Under the pieces are notes generated by a model. That model made no database searches. It was not told the origin of the DNA and was given only the letters and a program-made list of their open reading frames with translations. Below are positions 44,278-55,464 of a stretch of 64,000 nucleotides of DNA, piece after piece. Source of the stretch: Phialophora verrucosa (lineage: Eukaryota; Ascomycota; Eurotiomycetes; Chaetothyriales; Herpotrichiellaceae). Location: the NCBI GenBank assembly GCA_002099365.1, contig MSED01000015.1:806001-870000 (forward strand), in the 5' to 3' direction. Every line of letters starts with the position of its first letter. The first letter of the stretch is position 1. The position numbers were made by a program, and so were the translations under genes.

Positions 44278-45601
44278 GCGATGCTGGAAACGACAGGCGA
44301 CATGGACCCGCGCCGGCAATCGTCAACCTCGACCTTGTGTCCGAGCAGTATAGCGTAGTCCCCGAATGCGGAGGATGTGTGTGAACTGGTACTCGAGGGG
44401 AGAATGAAACGGGCGCAACAAGAACGCAACGTCGCTTCTAGCAGTCCCTTATCGAGGACGAAATGAAATCAAGAAACACTAAAGGGCAGATGACTGAAAG
44501 ATTGTCCAGAAAAGCTAGAGATGTGAAGGAGGGAGTCTGGCAACAGCAGAGTTGAGAGAGTGAGGTAGCAGTGCGTCCCTGTTCCCAGCCAATGCCAGCG
44601 TGACTTTGGAGCTTGTCGGGATGGAAGCCAATAAGTGCAAAGGCATCTGGGCTGATCTGGGGCATCAGAGGAAGCAGCTGGCCATGGAAGAAAGCCAAAA
44701 CCAGGAGGCAAAGTGTGAGCGGTGATGTCCAGACTTACCTGCGAGTTGCTGCAACTGCGAGTGGCTGAGGAGCAGGTGAGAAAGAGGGACCAAGGGCCCA
44801 AGCCGGATGAGACCCTCTTGGATGATTCTGAACCCGCTTCGTTATCTATAGCGAGATACGCGAAACCCGGAGAGACAAGGCATCTGTCATAATCCTGCTC
44901 GCTATCTATCAGTCTGTAGGCCACTCTTTGCATTTATTGCCGACGGAGCATCACCCGTGCTTCCGCCGCCCTGCTACAGGAACGCACAGGCACTCACTGA
45001 TAGGGCACGTACCCTTTGTGCCTGCCATTGCCTTCTCAACCTACCACCCTACGTATCATAAAAACTTGGGGTAACGCCTACGCAAGTGAGGGGCACACCC
45101 ACCCCCCCGGCACGAGGCTGATCACCCAGGTCATTTCCGCCTGCGAAACGGCCAGGCGTGATCCACAGCTTCTCGGCGTCCTTTGAGACAGTGGCGTTGA
45201 AGCCCCGCCGCCGCACAGGCGAATAAACACTCGAAGGTTTCCACGTCTGCTCGTCTTCTCACGCACACACCTTCCTGGAGACCTGTTGTTGAGTCAATGT
45301 CACACTGAAATCACTATCCAGACTACTGGAATGAGACCTACCACCTGTATATCCGTCCTCATGTCGCAGACAGCCATCTTACAGCAAGCCCGAAGGCATC
45401 TTGCCTAATCCCAAGCACGTTCGCCTCTCAACCCCGGGAGGGGAGCGGTTCCGCATGCGCAATGCAAGAGATGATGGCCATAGCATCCAAAGGTGGAGTA
45501 TATCTGCGAGGGCCGAAGTTGTACAAAAGTCAAGACACAGCGGAATAGACCACGTAGTCATGGAAATTCCAAATTGCCAGGGGTCATGTTACACAGCGCT
45601 G

Positions 45602-45620
45602 CTGGTCTGGTCTGGTCTGG
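45602..45620. repeat. Pentanucleotide run (CTGGT)n
   Basis: Nearly four perfect 5-bp units in non-coding DNA. Confidence 0.85.
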
Positions 45621-45859
45621 CATACGCAGGCCCAGCTGATCCGGCGGCAGGCAAGACGAGAAGACGCAGAAGGAGCGCAATTGCATGGCCACGCTCCGAC
45701 CGGCTCTGCCTCATCTCTCTCTCGTGCCAACCTCTACGCTAAGCAGGACGATCGCTTGTGTCGCTGTGCAAGCCTTCAGCCTCGTCCTACCTGTCAGTGT
45801 CACTCTCTGTATCTGGTTCCGGAGGCACACATGCCCTCGCATCTGCATTCTTTGGCGCC

Positions 45860-45867
45860 TATATAAG
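45860..45867 (+). promoter_or_regulatory. TATA box upstream of the CorA-like gene
   Basis: TATATAAG on the plus strand. It precedes coding-like sequence from about 46035 and so could drive the CorA-like gene if that gene starts further upstream than annotated. Confidence 0.4.
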
Positions 45868-46391
45868 GGCTTGCTTCTATGGCACGCTACTGAGATGACA
45901 CACCGACGACTTTAGCCTGACATGGAGGACTTGGCCTGCGTCCATGCTCCCGGAAGTTCGTGCCCTCCTCAGGATATGGAACTGAGACTCTCCCCAGGAG
46001 CGCTCTGTCTGTGAGCCCCGCTCGGGCAGCACTTCGTATAGGAACATATTTTGAGCGCTGGCCTCCACGCTCTGCCACGGCATCGGATCGCACAGCCCGA
46101 TATGCAGGCGACCTCCAGCTCTTTGTGATTGGTGGGTTGCCGAAGGATATGCGCTTGCCGCCTTATTGCGGCTGGAAAGGCAGCCATTGGAAAGGCATAC
46201 GGCCTGACCTCCAGCCTCATTCTCGAACAAGGCATTTACTTATTTCTACCTCGTACTTTGTTAATGTTCTCAGGCTGGCCTTTCATGCTTCTCCCCGTTT
46301 CAGCGGTTTGCTACCCAGTTTTAAGACGTTTGTACCGTGCAACTGTGGTTAGGGCTACAACTCACATTCGACTTGGACGAAAAGAACTGCA

Positions 46392-48215
46392 ATGGCCGTC
46401 CACACTGTATGGTGGATGTCCAACACCTCTGACTTGGAAGCTTTGAAACCAGCTTCGATCTCGTCCGCCGAGCCTCACAAGGGCTGGCCATGGAATCAGA
46501 ACACGAAAGGCTTGCCATTTACTGTGCTCGCAGAGGCTCTCAGATCTCAATCAAACAAGTGTCGCGTCCAGGAGTACATCTACCAGAATGGGGCATTGAA
46601 CGCGACCTCGGTGCGGAAATGGAGGCCCTACAGATGGACGACCAAGCCGCAGGAGCTCGTCGCGATGCTCAAGGTGAGGGTGATAGATCTAGGTTGGGAT
46701 GCTACTCACACCTAGTCAGACTCCAGCGGATGTTCCCAGCACATTCTTGTTAGCATCCTCCTGCGTCTCTCACTCCCAGTCGCCTCTGCTAAGCAATTTC
46801 CTCACTCCAGCATTGTCACGGACATAAGTCCCGAAGTGATCCAAGCATTCGGGTATTACCTCCAAGTAACACCTCGATTCTTCGATTTCCCATACACGAT
46901 TCTCAGCACTGGAAATACGGTGCCATCGTGTTAGAAACTCTTCCTACTGACTAAATGCGGGCTGACCATCGAGCCAGATACCTTCTTCTCGCTTCAAGTG
47001 ATGGAAAGATATCCCGGGGACGTACGTCCCACCGAGTCACGTCGCAACGATGCCAGTCCGCATGTTCGCTTCTCTACAAAGGCCGGCCGTTTGCCGCACG
47101 AATGGCATGTGACACGAGTGGCCATGATCTTCCTAATAGATACCACCAAACAGAATTTGTTCAAGGGCCTCATCCATCTGGACCACAACGACCAGGCTAT
47201 TGCCAAGGCTCTGGAGACCTTGATGGTGCGTGACGAAGAGACGCTAACCGGACACATGGAGGCAGTTGCTGGACAAGGTCAAATCCTGACGGAGCTCTTC
47301 CACATCATCAACGTCATGTGGAACGTGTTCCTTGCGGAGGCCGAAGCACATCTGCGCTATCTGGTAGGGTGCCACCAGCCATGTGTGACGAAGGCTGTTA
47401 ACGCAAGCAGAGCGCCAAATGCATTGATGAAGGCCTCTCTCCGACTGACCAGCTGAAATACACGCGCGAGCTCCATCAGCTATCTCCACTCTGGGTGCAA
47501 GTCCGCCGAAGGCTGGTTGCGACAAGGGATGTTGCCAAGCAGATGATCGTCCATCCATACTTCACATCGAAGGACGGACAGCAGGCATTTGAAGCCTACT
47601 TGAACAAGTGTGTGAACGTCGTCGAAGACCAGATCGCTCGATCCAAAGAGCTTGCAGAAGAAACAAGCAACTTGATCAGTCTGGTATATAACGTCGCTCC
47701 AACAGTGTCTCGTACCCATGCTAATTCAACCGGCAGATCTTCAACATCACCACGATGCAGGACACCAGAGCCACGATCGCGGAGAGCAAAGCAGCGAACG
47801 CTTTTGCGGCGAGCATTCGCCGGATCACGGTCCTGACTTTTGTCTATCTGCCATTGACTTTGGCGGCGGTATGTCACAACGCTTCTCCTGTCATCCACAA
47901 GAGCCCCAAGCATTATAAACCACACTGCTATCTCCATCCTTCATCTTCGTTTCTCTACCTACGGCGCTCGTGTGTGATCCAATTCCGTCCAGTCCACTGA
48001 TAGTGAGTGTTGTTTAGGGAATCTTCGGGATGAACGTTCAACAAGTCACGGGTCAAGCCGGTCAGCCACAAGTGTGGTGGTACATCGTTGTTGCTATATC
48101 CTTAATGACGACCTCTTTTGGTGCGTGGTGTCTCTGGTCACAATTTGAAGGAGTCTTTGACAGGATTTTTCGACGCAGGGTGGGTGTGGTGGCACTCGAG
48201 ATGGCCGGTTCGTGA
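46392..48215 (+). CDS. CorA-like divalent metal transporter, multi-exon, 5' end unresolved
   Basis: Probable Mg2+ or related metal-ion channel of the CorA/MIT superfamily. Working exons: 46392-46673, 46794-46919, 46974-47363, 47411-47683, 47737-47868 and 48018-48215, all in phase. The soluble part includes SPEVIQAFGYYLQVTPRFFDFPY and a long charged helix (QMIVHPYFTSKDGQQAFEAYLNK and on). Near the C-terminus is the first membrane helix (ITVLTFVYLPLTLAA), running across the last intron into GIFGMNV with the diagnostic GMN. The second helix is VWWYIVVAISLMTTSFGAWCLW. The 46974 acceptor ends in GAG and is doubtful. The first exon is uncertain, because coding-like sequence in other frames (46035-46190 and about 46357-46430) suggests more upstream exons. 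Confidence 0.8.
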
Positions 48216-48576
48216 TCAAAAGACTTTGTTGTTGTGTATTACAGTCACCTTGGAAGATACCATCAGGTGGTTGAGTTCAAATCTTGTGATCGTACGGAGA
48301 AATCATACGTCAGGGTTACTGTAGCAGCAATTGCTGAGCGAGCATGTTATAAGTCACCATCTTGCCAATGTAATATAAGTATATACAAGCCAGTACGGAG
48401 AATGCATCGATTACGGGAACGCCGTGCAAGCGCTCGAGAGGGATTGAACGAGTCACTGAAGGTTTCGTCTAATTCTTCATTGCTAGTGATGCACGCATGC
48501 CCTGATTGCAGTCGACAACACCCCTATATCGATGCGGGAAACACTTTTCGCCGACGCTGGAATGCTCGCTCGCTCG
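48216..48576. other. Convergent intergenic region
   Basis: About 360 bp; nothing specific seen. Confidence 0.5.
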
Positions 48577-49710
48577 CTAATTCTTGTGCTTGAAATTCTG
48601 CGCCACCCCCGGCCAATGCTCCTCAAACGCGGCGACGGTATCCAGGATACTCTGGTCGTAGGGGATGAAGCGCTTGACGCCCAGGGCCTGATACGCCTTT
48701 GTGGCGACGGTGCTGGCCTCGCCGTCGACGAACCAGTAATCGGGCGTATAGCCCTTGCCGGGCTCGCCGACGATGATGTCCCTGTCGGGAAAGGTCTTGC
48801 GCAACAGGTCCGCGGCGGCTTGGGGCGGGGCCTTGCCGTTGGACAGGATGTACCTCTGGCCGTCACTCTGGGCGGGGTGCTCGGCGGCCCAGACGTGCAT
48901 GCGCGCCACGTCGCGCACGTCGATGTACCCGGCGCCGCCGATCTGGGGGGGCATGTTGTGCGGACCCGTGGCGCCGCTGTAGATGTTCCAGACGGGGAGC
49001 AGAGTGGTGTTGAGGCCCTCGGGACGCGCGGGCCACGAGACCGGCGGCCCCGTCACGACGGCCGGGTTGATGGCCGCGACGGCGAAGGACAGGGACGGGC
49101 GGTGTTTGGCGGTCCAGTCCCACAGCGCGCGCTCGGCCGCGGACTTGCTCGCGCCGTACGCGACGGGGGCGGTGAAGTCGGCGCGCGCCACGGACTCGGC
49201 CGTCTCGTTCCAGTCGGCCTCGGTGTACGCGTGGTCGGCGGGCAGGCGCCAGCGGTCGACGATGGCCGCGATCGACGACGTCACCACCACGGCCTGCAGC
49301 TGCGGGCCCGCCGCCGTGCGCGCGCTCTCCAGCACCGACAGGTTGCCCCCGATCGCCGGGCCGAAGAAGGCGTCCACGGTCTGCAGCGTGAAGTCGACGG
49401 GCGACGCCGTGTGGATGATGGCGTGCACGCCGCGGACCGCCGCGTCGAACGCCCCCGGCGCCGTGATGTCGGCGACCCGCACGTGCTCGTACCGCGAGGC
49501 GTACGCGTGGAACGCGCCGGCGAGGAGGTGCTCCCTCGCGCTGTCGGAGCGCGACGTGCCCCGGACCTTGTACCCCTTCTCCAGCAGTTGGAGCCCGATG
49601 TGGCTAGCTATGTAGCCGTTGATGCCGGTGACGAGGACGACCTTGTCCGAGTTGGTCCGGGGATCGCTGTCACTTTTGGATTCGACATGGTTATCATGGT
49701 CGGGCGGCAT
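48577..49710 (-). CDS. Gre2 / dihydroflavonol-4-reductase-like NAD(P)H reductase (extended SDR)
   Basis: Predicted aldehyde/ketone reductase similar to yeast methylglyoxal reductase Gre2; physiological substrate unknown. One exon of 377 residues from ATG 49710 (no ATG further upstream in the open frame). Cofactor motif GINGYIA at 29-35, HTASPVDF in the middle of the Rossmann fold, the TSS serine region, and the catalytic Tyr185 and Lys189 in YGASK. NPAVVTGPP and the GGAGYIDVRDVARMHV segment are typical of the family. Base composition is notably GC-rich with strong G/C at third positions, unlike the genes on either side. Long opposite-strand frames here are shadows of that bias. Confidence 0.9.
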   Translation of the reverse strand: MPPDHDNHVESKSDSDPRTNSDKVVLVTGINGYIASHIGLQLLEKGYKVRGTSRSDSAREHLLAGAFHAYASRYEHVRVADITAPGAFDAAVRGVHAIIHTASPVDFTLQTVDAFFGPAIGGNLSVLESARTAAGPQLQAVVVTSSIAAIVDRWRLPADHAYTEADWNETAESVARADFTAPVAYGASKSAAERALWDWTAKHRPSLSFAVAAINPAVVTGPPVSWPARPEGLNTTLLPVWNIYSGATGPHNMPPQIGGAGYIDVRDVARMHVWAAEHPAQSDGQRYILSNGKAPPQAAADLLRKTFPDRDIIVGEPGKGYTPDYWFVDGEASTVATKAYQALGVKRFIPYDQSILDTVAAFEEHWPGVAQNFKHKN

Positions 49711-50707
49711 TGGGGACACGGATCGCGAACGGCTGCGGCTTCGGCTGAGCGAGCGGAGGTAGATGTGACTGAGGCGTTTCGAGGTCTCCAGGTTGGGCGA
49801 CCTGGGGAGGTTGAGAGGTAGACGGCTTTTATATGGATGTCCGTCTCCGCCTGACCCACCGGACAGATAGCGAGGCGAGGTGAGGCTAGGTGACCGGGGT
49901 GGGTTCGTAGGACACGACCGACACACAGGTGTGTCGTCCGCGGCTATGGCTCCTCGTATGTTATGCTATGTTATTGCTACTGATACTGCAGTCGTACCTG
50001 AACCTAGACCTGGACCGAGGCCTGCCACAGCCCACGCTATGATCGTCGACAAAGTGTCGCAGCAGAAAATCCCGCCGCCGACCAATGATAATGTGCAATG
50101 GGGGGTTAGGCCCACGGTCGCTGCAAGGGTCGATGGCGACAATGGCTCTTGATTTCTAACTGACGCTGCTAGCTAATTGATTTTGCTTGCGGGATGGGGA
50201 GGATCGGGTTGGTAAAGCATCTGGGAGCTGAATTTTTGTTTAGTCGTCGACGTGCTAACATAAGCTGAATCCTGCGCTGCGCCGAGCTGACCTGAGAAAG
50301 AAGTCGTGCGTCGCCAATCACCACCAGGCACGGCACCGACTGGGCTCAGCAATGTCGCCTTGTCGCTTCGGCGCCTTGGCTTTCTGGTGGCGACATATGC
50401 ACATATGTACTGGGTAGACCACGTAGCTCGTTCTGGACTGTCCTGAGCTTCTCCATCTTCGGGAGGATATCTTGGTATGAATTCCTTCGCAGGATGGTTG
50501 AGATTACGGTCCTTTCTGGTGGAATACAAAATATCGGCCCAATCCATGAGTAAGCGAAGCAAAGATTACCTCTCTACACAGTGTCTCCCAAGCACCTCGA
50601 CAGGGATCAACCAGAATGAGGATAGCAGGTTCCTGGAAAGACCCCATCACGTTCGCTCGGTAAATTGAGAATCCTCCACATCGCCGTCGCAGCAGCCACA
50701 AACAGGA
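49711..50707. other. Intergenic, about 1 kb
   Basis: Promoter side of the Gre2-like gene and 3' side of the next SDR gene. No gene or conserved signal recognised. Confidence 0.5.
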
Positions 50708-51859
50708 TCAGTACTCGGCTGTCTTTAACTCCTTCTCTGTCCATTCCCATAACTTGCGTCCTGCATCAGCGTCCGTCGACCACTTGTTGGTCCTGTGCTT
50801 GCCAACAGGCGTGTAGTACCCGCCATTGACCAGTTCTTCCTTCTTCGCGCCCGCGGCCGCCCAGAGTTGGTTCAGGGCGCCTGTGGCGACGCTGCTAAAC
50901 AGCACGGGCCCCACGATCCTGGCGCCCCATCTGACTATCGCGTTGGTCTCGGCGTTTGGGAGATACAGGTCCGTTTTGATGATGCCCGGGTGGATTGAAA
51001 CGCTGGTAAGTGTTGGGTAGCGACGGGCCAACTCGGCGGCGAACATGATATTGGCGGCCTTGGAAGCAGCATATCGAGTCCAGGGCCCGGTTGCCGCCAA
51101 CTTTTCGGTCGAGAGGATCGTGTCGAGGTCTGGAGCCATGTTTTGCGCTTCTGAAGAGACGGAAATGACGCGCACATGGCCGTCGTGCTCCTTTGCTGTT
51201 CTCTGCAGCGTTGGGAGGAGCAGCTTGGTCAACAAGAAGTGGCCCACGTGGTTGGTGCCCATTTGGATGTCTTGTCCTGAAGCCGTCTTCGTGGGCGGAA
51301 CAGCCATGATTCCGGCGTTCAGGATGAGAATGTCTAACCGGTCACTGTGGCTGATGACCTGGTCGGCGGCTTGCTTGATCGACGGTAACGAGGTCAGATC
51401 AAGAGGGAGGTACTCGATGTCAAGATCCTGCGAGGTCTGAGATTTAATGGACGAGATGGCGTCGCGTCCTTTGGATTCCGTTCTGGATGCGAGGTAAATC
51501 TTCTGAGGCTCGTGCTTCGCGAGCTGGAGGACAGTCTCCTTCCCAATCCCATTGTTGCCGCCGGTCACAAGGATGACCTTGCCCGCGAGGCTTTTGATGT
51601 TTGTCGCCGGGACAAAATTAGCGCTGCTGAAGGGCCACATGCTCGCAATGCCGGGGTGGTAGACCTCTACGGCAAGTAAGGGATGCAGGGCGTATGGCAG
51701 GACAAGTCCCGTAGCAAAGCCAAGGAGGTGTTTGTATTCCATAAGAGTTTGGTATACGGATCCCGAGGACGTTGAGAAGGGCTGGCTTTCTGTAGCAGTG
51801 CCGTCGTTCATATTTAGTATGTCTGCATCGTTGAGTTGCCTTGAAGTCTGTGGCTCCAT
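50708..51859 (-). CDS. Short-chain dehydrogenase, retinol-dehydrogenase/WWOX-like, with N-terminal membrane segment
   Basis: Predicted NADP-dependent oxidoreductase; substrate unknown. One exon of 383 residues if the ATG at 51859 is used. Alternatives are 51811 and, closest to where relatives usually begin, 51640. SDR motifs: TGGNNGIG (99-106), the LDLTSL region, LILNAGIM, the SVSSEAQN serine region, then YAASK with the catalytic Tyr and Lys, and HPGIIKTDL. The extra N-terminus contains a hydrophobic stretch (about residues 43-66, HLLGFATGLVLPYALHPLLAVEV) that could anchor the protein in a membrane. The C-terminus has a conserved-looking GGYYTPVGK turn. Confidence 0.9.
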   Translation of the reverse strand: MEPQTSRQLNDADILNMNDGTATESQPFSTSSGSVYQTLMEYKHLLGFATGLVLPYALHPLLAVEVYHPGIASMWPFSSANFVPATNIKSLAGKVILVTGGNNGIGKETVLQLAKHEPQKIYLASRTESKGRDAISSIKSQTSQDLDIEYLPLDLTSLPSIKQAADQVISHSDRLDILILNAGIMAVPPTKTASGQDIQMGTNHVGHFLLTKLLLPTLQRTAKEHDGHVRVISVSSEAQNMAPDLDTILSTEKLAATGPWTRYAASKAANIMFAAELARRYPTLTSVSIHPGIIKTDLYLPNAETNAIVRWGARIVGPVLFSSVATGALNQLWAAAGAKKEELVNGGYYTPVGKHRTNKWSTDADAGRKLWEWTEKELKTAEY

Positions 51860-53508
51860 AAGCAACGCAGGAATCACGCCGACCTTGTTGGCATCCTCGA
51901 TCAAGGGTCCAAATCAAGGCTTCACCATGCTGTCACATCCAAGCAACGAATAGGACGCTTTATTACAAGGCACCGGCTCTACATCGAACAGCTCATGTAC
52001 AGGCTCCAGTGATTCAAAAGGCTGGAGCTCACGAACTCGCACCTGGTTTCAGCCAATCAGGAAGCCTTCATCCCACATTCTTGGAACTCGAAAACTGCGA
52101 AATTCCGACCGCCGGCCGCTTTTCTAATCAATCGATGGATGTCCAGCGCGAAGTACGAGTACTAGTCCTCTCGGAGGCCGAACATGATTTCATACATTTG
52201 CCAATCGCAGCAATCCCGACGAACGCGCAGAAGGCGAGGATAATCCCGTGATAAACTTGATCACATCCTCCGTTGACCGAGCGTGTCATTTATGCCTAGA
52301 TTATCCTGGTCCAGAACATCGCGACGAGGAGGCGAGAGCGAGCAGAGCACCGCCAAAGGGACGGCCTACTCTGTTCTAGCACCATGTAGGTTGCACACTG
52401 TGGCTCGAGTTCCAACACGATTTGATCATTGTTCCCTCAACGAGGAAGCCGTATCATCGACCTCCACCATGCTCTTACAAGGAATATACGTAAAGGCTCT
52501 CAGGTCCGTCTGTGAATGGCATGACCAGCATGTGACTACACCTGTCTCGTACTTTTCCTTGCATTCCATGTCGTCGAGAAGGGACCCGTTAGCAGGAAGT
52601 GACCGCGCGCAGCGCAGATATGAACCCGATCGTTGGTGTCGTTATGCAGCAAGTCCAAGGGCAAATTGGGGCACGATGAATCACTCTGTATGCATGAGCG
52701 AGATAGTGAATGGTGAGAAAGCCGGCATGGTACAAGTTTGTCATGAGAATGCCTCGAAATTGTATGAAGATGGGACTCTTAAGAAGACAGGAGGGAGGAT
52801 GTGTGCGATGGAGACGAAACAGGCCAAGCTCTTGACGGGTGTTGAGCACGTACACAGTACACGCTGACGAGTCAGTCAACCCTCGCATCCGAGGATTATT
52901 GTGTTCTCCGTACTGTGGACTCCTGAATATGCTCAATCCATGGGCATCAGTGACGGGAGTATCGAGCATCTTACTGTGTCCGGCCAGGTCGAGGGGTTCA
53001 AGCGGTAGAAAGTGAGGATCGGGGCAGGACGAGCAAGTTAACAAGGCGATGAGTGGGCCGGGCACTGCCGGGGCATCTCCGCAGGCGCAAAACAGGCCAA
53101 CAAAGCCCAAGCAGCGCCCGCCAGTCACGCAGCAGCCAGTGGACCCCTGTCAGATCAGGCACAAGCGAGCCACTCACAGCCCGGCACGGCAAAGATAGAA
53201 CGTTGGAAACTTGCTCACATTCTGTCGGTGCGGGAGAGGAAGAAAAGGGCAAGACTCGCTCACGCACACTCACCTCTCATAGTTTCCTGGCATCTACAAT
53301 ACTGGGTAACGCTGCTCGAACACACGATACACATTTCCTGCTGCACCGTCTCTCGAAGCTTCGCACCACATATCATCATATCGTCGCCGGATTGAGTTTC
53401 TTTGGTGTCCCGCGATCAAACCAAACGGATATACACGGACCATCTCAGCCATATTCACTTACTACTCGTGTGTTGTAAAAAAATAAATAAACGCCCCTCA
53501 CCGTCTCC
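51860..53508. other. 1.65-kb intergenic region
   Basis: It lies between divergent genes (SDR minus, copper transporter plus). Several open frames up to 194 codons occur but look non-coding by composition and lack domains. The last 100 bp before 53509 are A-rich and leader-like. Confidence 0.5.
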
Positions 53509-54120
53509 ATGGACATGTCATCGCAGGACTCGGACTCCATGTCCATGATGTCCATGCCCATGGTATTCACGACATCGCACCACACGCCCCTCTACGGCAA
53601 CGGATGGACGCCCTCGACGGGCGGAGCCTACGCCGGGACATGCATCTTCCTCGTCTTCCTGGCCATCGTGCTGCGGCTGCTCTTCGCGGCCAAGGGCGTG
53701 CTCGAACAACGATGGACCATCGCGGCGCGGAACCGCCGCTACGTTCGCGTCCAGGGCAGGGCGACCGAAGCCGGCCGCATCGACCAGGACCCCGACGTCA
53801 AGACCGGGGCCCTCATCACCGTCAACGGCGTGGAGGAGAATGTCAAGCTCGTGCAGGCCCGGACCGAGTTCATGCCCTTTCGCTTGTCGGTCGATCTTCC
53901 ACGAGCCGCCTTGACGACTCTCATCGCTGCGGTGGCGTACTTGCTGTGAGTGACAGGGAAAACAAACACACCCTGAGACAAGCTCATACTAATGATACCA
54001 TATAGGATGTTGGCCGTCATGACTTACAATGTCGGCTATTTCCTCTCGGTGCTTCTGGGCGTTTTCTTGGGCGAACTGGCAGTGGGACGATATGCGCAGA
54101 ATGACGACCACGTTCACTAG
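53509..54120 (+). CDS. Ctr-type high-affinity copper transporter
   Basis: Trimeric Cu(I) importer of the plasma or vacuolar membrane. Exons 53509-53945 and 54006-54120 (60-bp intron, GTGAGT...ATATAG) give 183 residues. The N-terminus is Met-rich (MDMSSQDSDSMSMMSMPM), the extracellular copper-capture segment. Membrane helix 1 is at about 42-62 (CIFLVFLAIVLRLLFAA). A cytosolic loop follows. Helices 2 and 3 are very close together. The diagnostic MxxxM-x12-GxxxG signature is present: Met147, Met151, Gly164 and Gly168. The C-terminus ends in Asp-Asp-His-Val-His, a likely copper-binding tail. The intron lies exactly before the MxxxM helix. Confidence 0.95.
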
Positions 54121-54567
54121 AGATAGTAAATGAACCATTTCGGAGTTTGGAATCTTTTTGGCGACTTGGGCGGACTTCAGATCATGAGCGTTCGATTAAG
54201 ACGAAGATGGGGGGCACCACCCCAACCCGTTATGAGTTATGCAGCGATTGCGTATAGCCTTGAACATGACATGTCTTCGGCATTGTTTGCCAGTGAGGCC
54301 GTGAAGTTACGGACCGTGAGAAAATCGCTCGATTTCTCTCCACGTCGGATTTTGAGTTTAGTTCAACTCGTCTTCGGGGGGGACGGTTGATGTTGTCGAC
54401 GTCTCGGGGAGGAAGGTTCTACTACTCGTAGACAGTGCCGTGACTGACGTCTGGCGGCTGCCCCTGTATCCGTCCATGATGGTTGAAACGTATGGCGCTG
54501 GGGAATGTCCCTATCCCCATACCAAGTACTCTATCTTTCATATGCCCATGTCTCACGCAGTCTATCC
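54121..54567. other. Convergent intergenic region
   Basis: About 450 bp; no gene or repeat of note. Confidence 0.5.
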
Positions 54568-55464
54568 TCAAGGCCATGTCTCGACCCTGTTCCACTCTCC
54601 CAATGAATCACTAGACCCGGGCCCGCCAGGACCACCGTGCTCTTCATCCAACGTCCAAATCTGCCTGGTGGCCTTGGCTGGATCCGTCAAGTCCACAGCC
54701 TCGACCTGCTCCGGCGTGATGATGGCGACGCGGAAGTTCTTCCTCGCCAACGGCTCGTCCGACAGATGACCTCCCTTCTGGCCGAGCGCCTCCCCAGCTT
54801 CCTCATCCCTGCCGCCCGCCAAGGGCTGCCCCGGCGGTGGATTCTTGAACGACCCGCGCATCATCGGCGACAGGTTCTCGAAGTAATTCTCCACCTCGCG
54901 TCTCCAGGACCAGGTCTTCTTCTCCGCCTCCGCCTCCGGGTCCGAGTCATCAGATCCCTCTCTTCTTCTCGTGCGCATGTACCGCTGCACTTGGGCCTTG
55001 ACCGTCATGGTGCCGGAGTTCTGGGCCTCCTGGGTGCCGCCCTCGACATCGTCCGCGGCCACGAGCCAGCACTTTCCCCGGATGCGCCACTGCGTGTTCG
55101 TGTGCTTGAACCAGAAGACCGCCTCGACGGGCCCACCGCCGCCGGTTCCGGAGCGGGACTGCGCCTCGTCGCCGTGGCCCTTGCCCGTCGCGAAGATGTG
55201 GTATGTCTTGTCCATGCGGGCGTCCGTCGTGAACGTCGGGCAGTCGGACTCGTAGACGGCCGGGTTGCGCGGGAGTTTGTTGTGCTCGTTCTCCGGCAGC
55301 GTCGCCCAGAACCCACGGAAGATGCATGTCCGCGCGCGCGGCTCGCCCTTGGGAGTCACCGTCGCGAGGGTGAACTCGGCGCTGGTGGGCCCGTCTGAGC
55401 TGTTCAGATGTTCTTCAAACGTCTTTTTCCACGGAGCAATCTTCGACTGCGTAGGGTGCGACAT
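54568..55464 (-). CDS. Pyridoxamine 5'-phosphate oxidase-like FMN-binding split-barrel protein
   Basis: Flavin-binding split-barrel protein related to the fungal/plant Alr4036-type PNPOx family; reaction unknown. One exon of 298 residues from ATG 55464. N-terminal barrel features: APWKKTFEEHLNSS, then the strands FTLATVTPKGEPRARTCIFRGF typical of the family, then EAVFWFKHTNTQWRIRGKCWLV. An acidic and basic insert lies near 170-195 (SDDSDPEAEAEKK), then the conserved FENLSPMMRGSFKNPPPG. The C-terminal segment FRVAIITPEQVEAVDL is followed by the end of the barrel and a Gly-rich tail. It is GC-rich like the Gre2-like gene. Confidence 0.85.
   Translation of the reverse strand: MSHPTQSKIAPWKKTFEEHLNSSDGPTSAEFTLATVTPKGEPRARTCIFRGFWATLPENEHNKLPRNPAVYESDCPTFTTDARMDKTYHIFATGKGHGDEAQSRSGTGGGGPVEAVFWFKHTNTQWRIRGKCWLVAADDVEGGTQEAQNSGTMTVKAQVQRYMRTRRREGSDDSDPEAEAEKKTWSWRREVENYFENLSPMMRGSFKNPPPGQPLAGGRDEEAGEALGQKGGHLSDEPLARKNFRVAIITPEQVEAVDLTDPAKATRQIWTLDEEHGGPGGPGSSDSLGEWNRVETWP

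Larger units (their letters stand above)
44278..46391. other. 2.1-kb intergenic region
   Basis: It holds the leader and promoter of the Zn2Cys6 gene on the left, a pentanucleotide array (45602-45620), a TATA box (45860-45867) and, from about 46035 to 46190, a coding-like frame that may be an upstream exon of the CorA-like gene. No independent gene was supported. Confidence 0.45.

Noticed and set aside
44469..44933. 154-codon minus-strand frame upstream of the second Zn2Cys6 gene
   Set aside because: Ser/Leu/Cys-rich with no domain; it lies where the regulator's leader and promoter are expected.
48532..49821. 429-codon plus-strand frame opposite the Gre2-like gene
   Set aside because: It is a GC-bias shadow, Arg/Val/Gly/Asp-rich without domains, lying exactly over a convincing reductase on the other strand.
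52283..52867. 194-codon plus-strand frame in the gap before the copper transporter
   Set aside because: Composition is not protein-like, there are no domains or splice context, and short stop-free runs are expected at this GC content.
54637..55398. 253-codon plus-strand frame opposite the PNPOx-like gene
   Set aside because: Leu/Arg-rich shadow of the minus-strand gene, which has clear family motifs.
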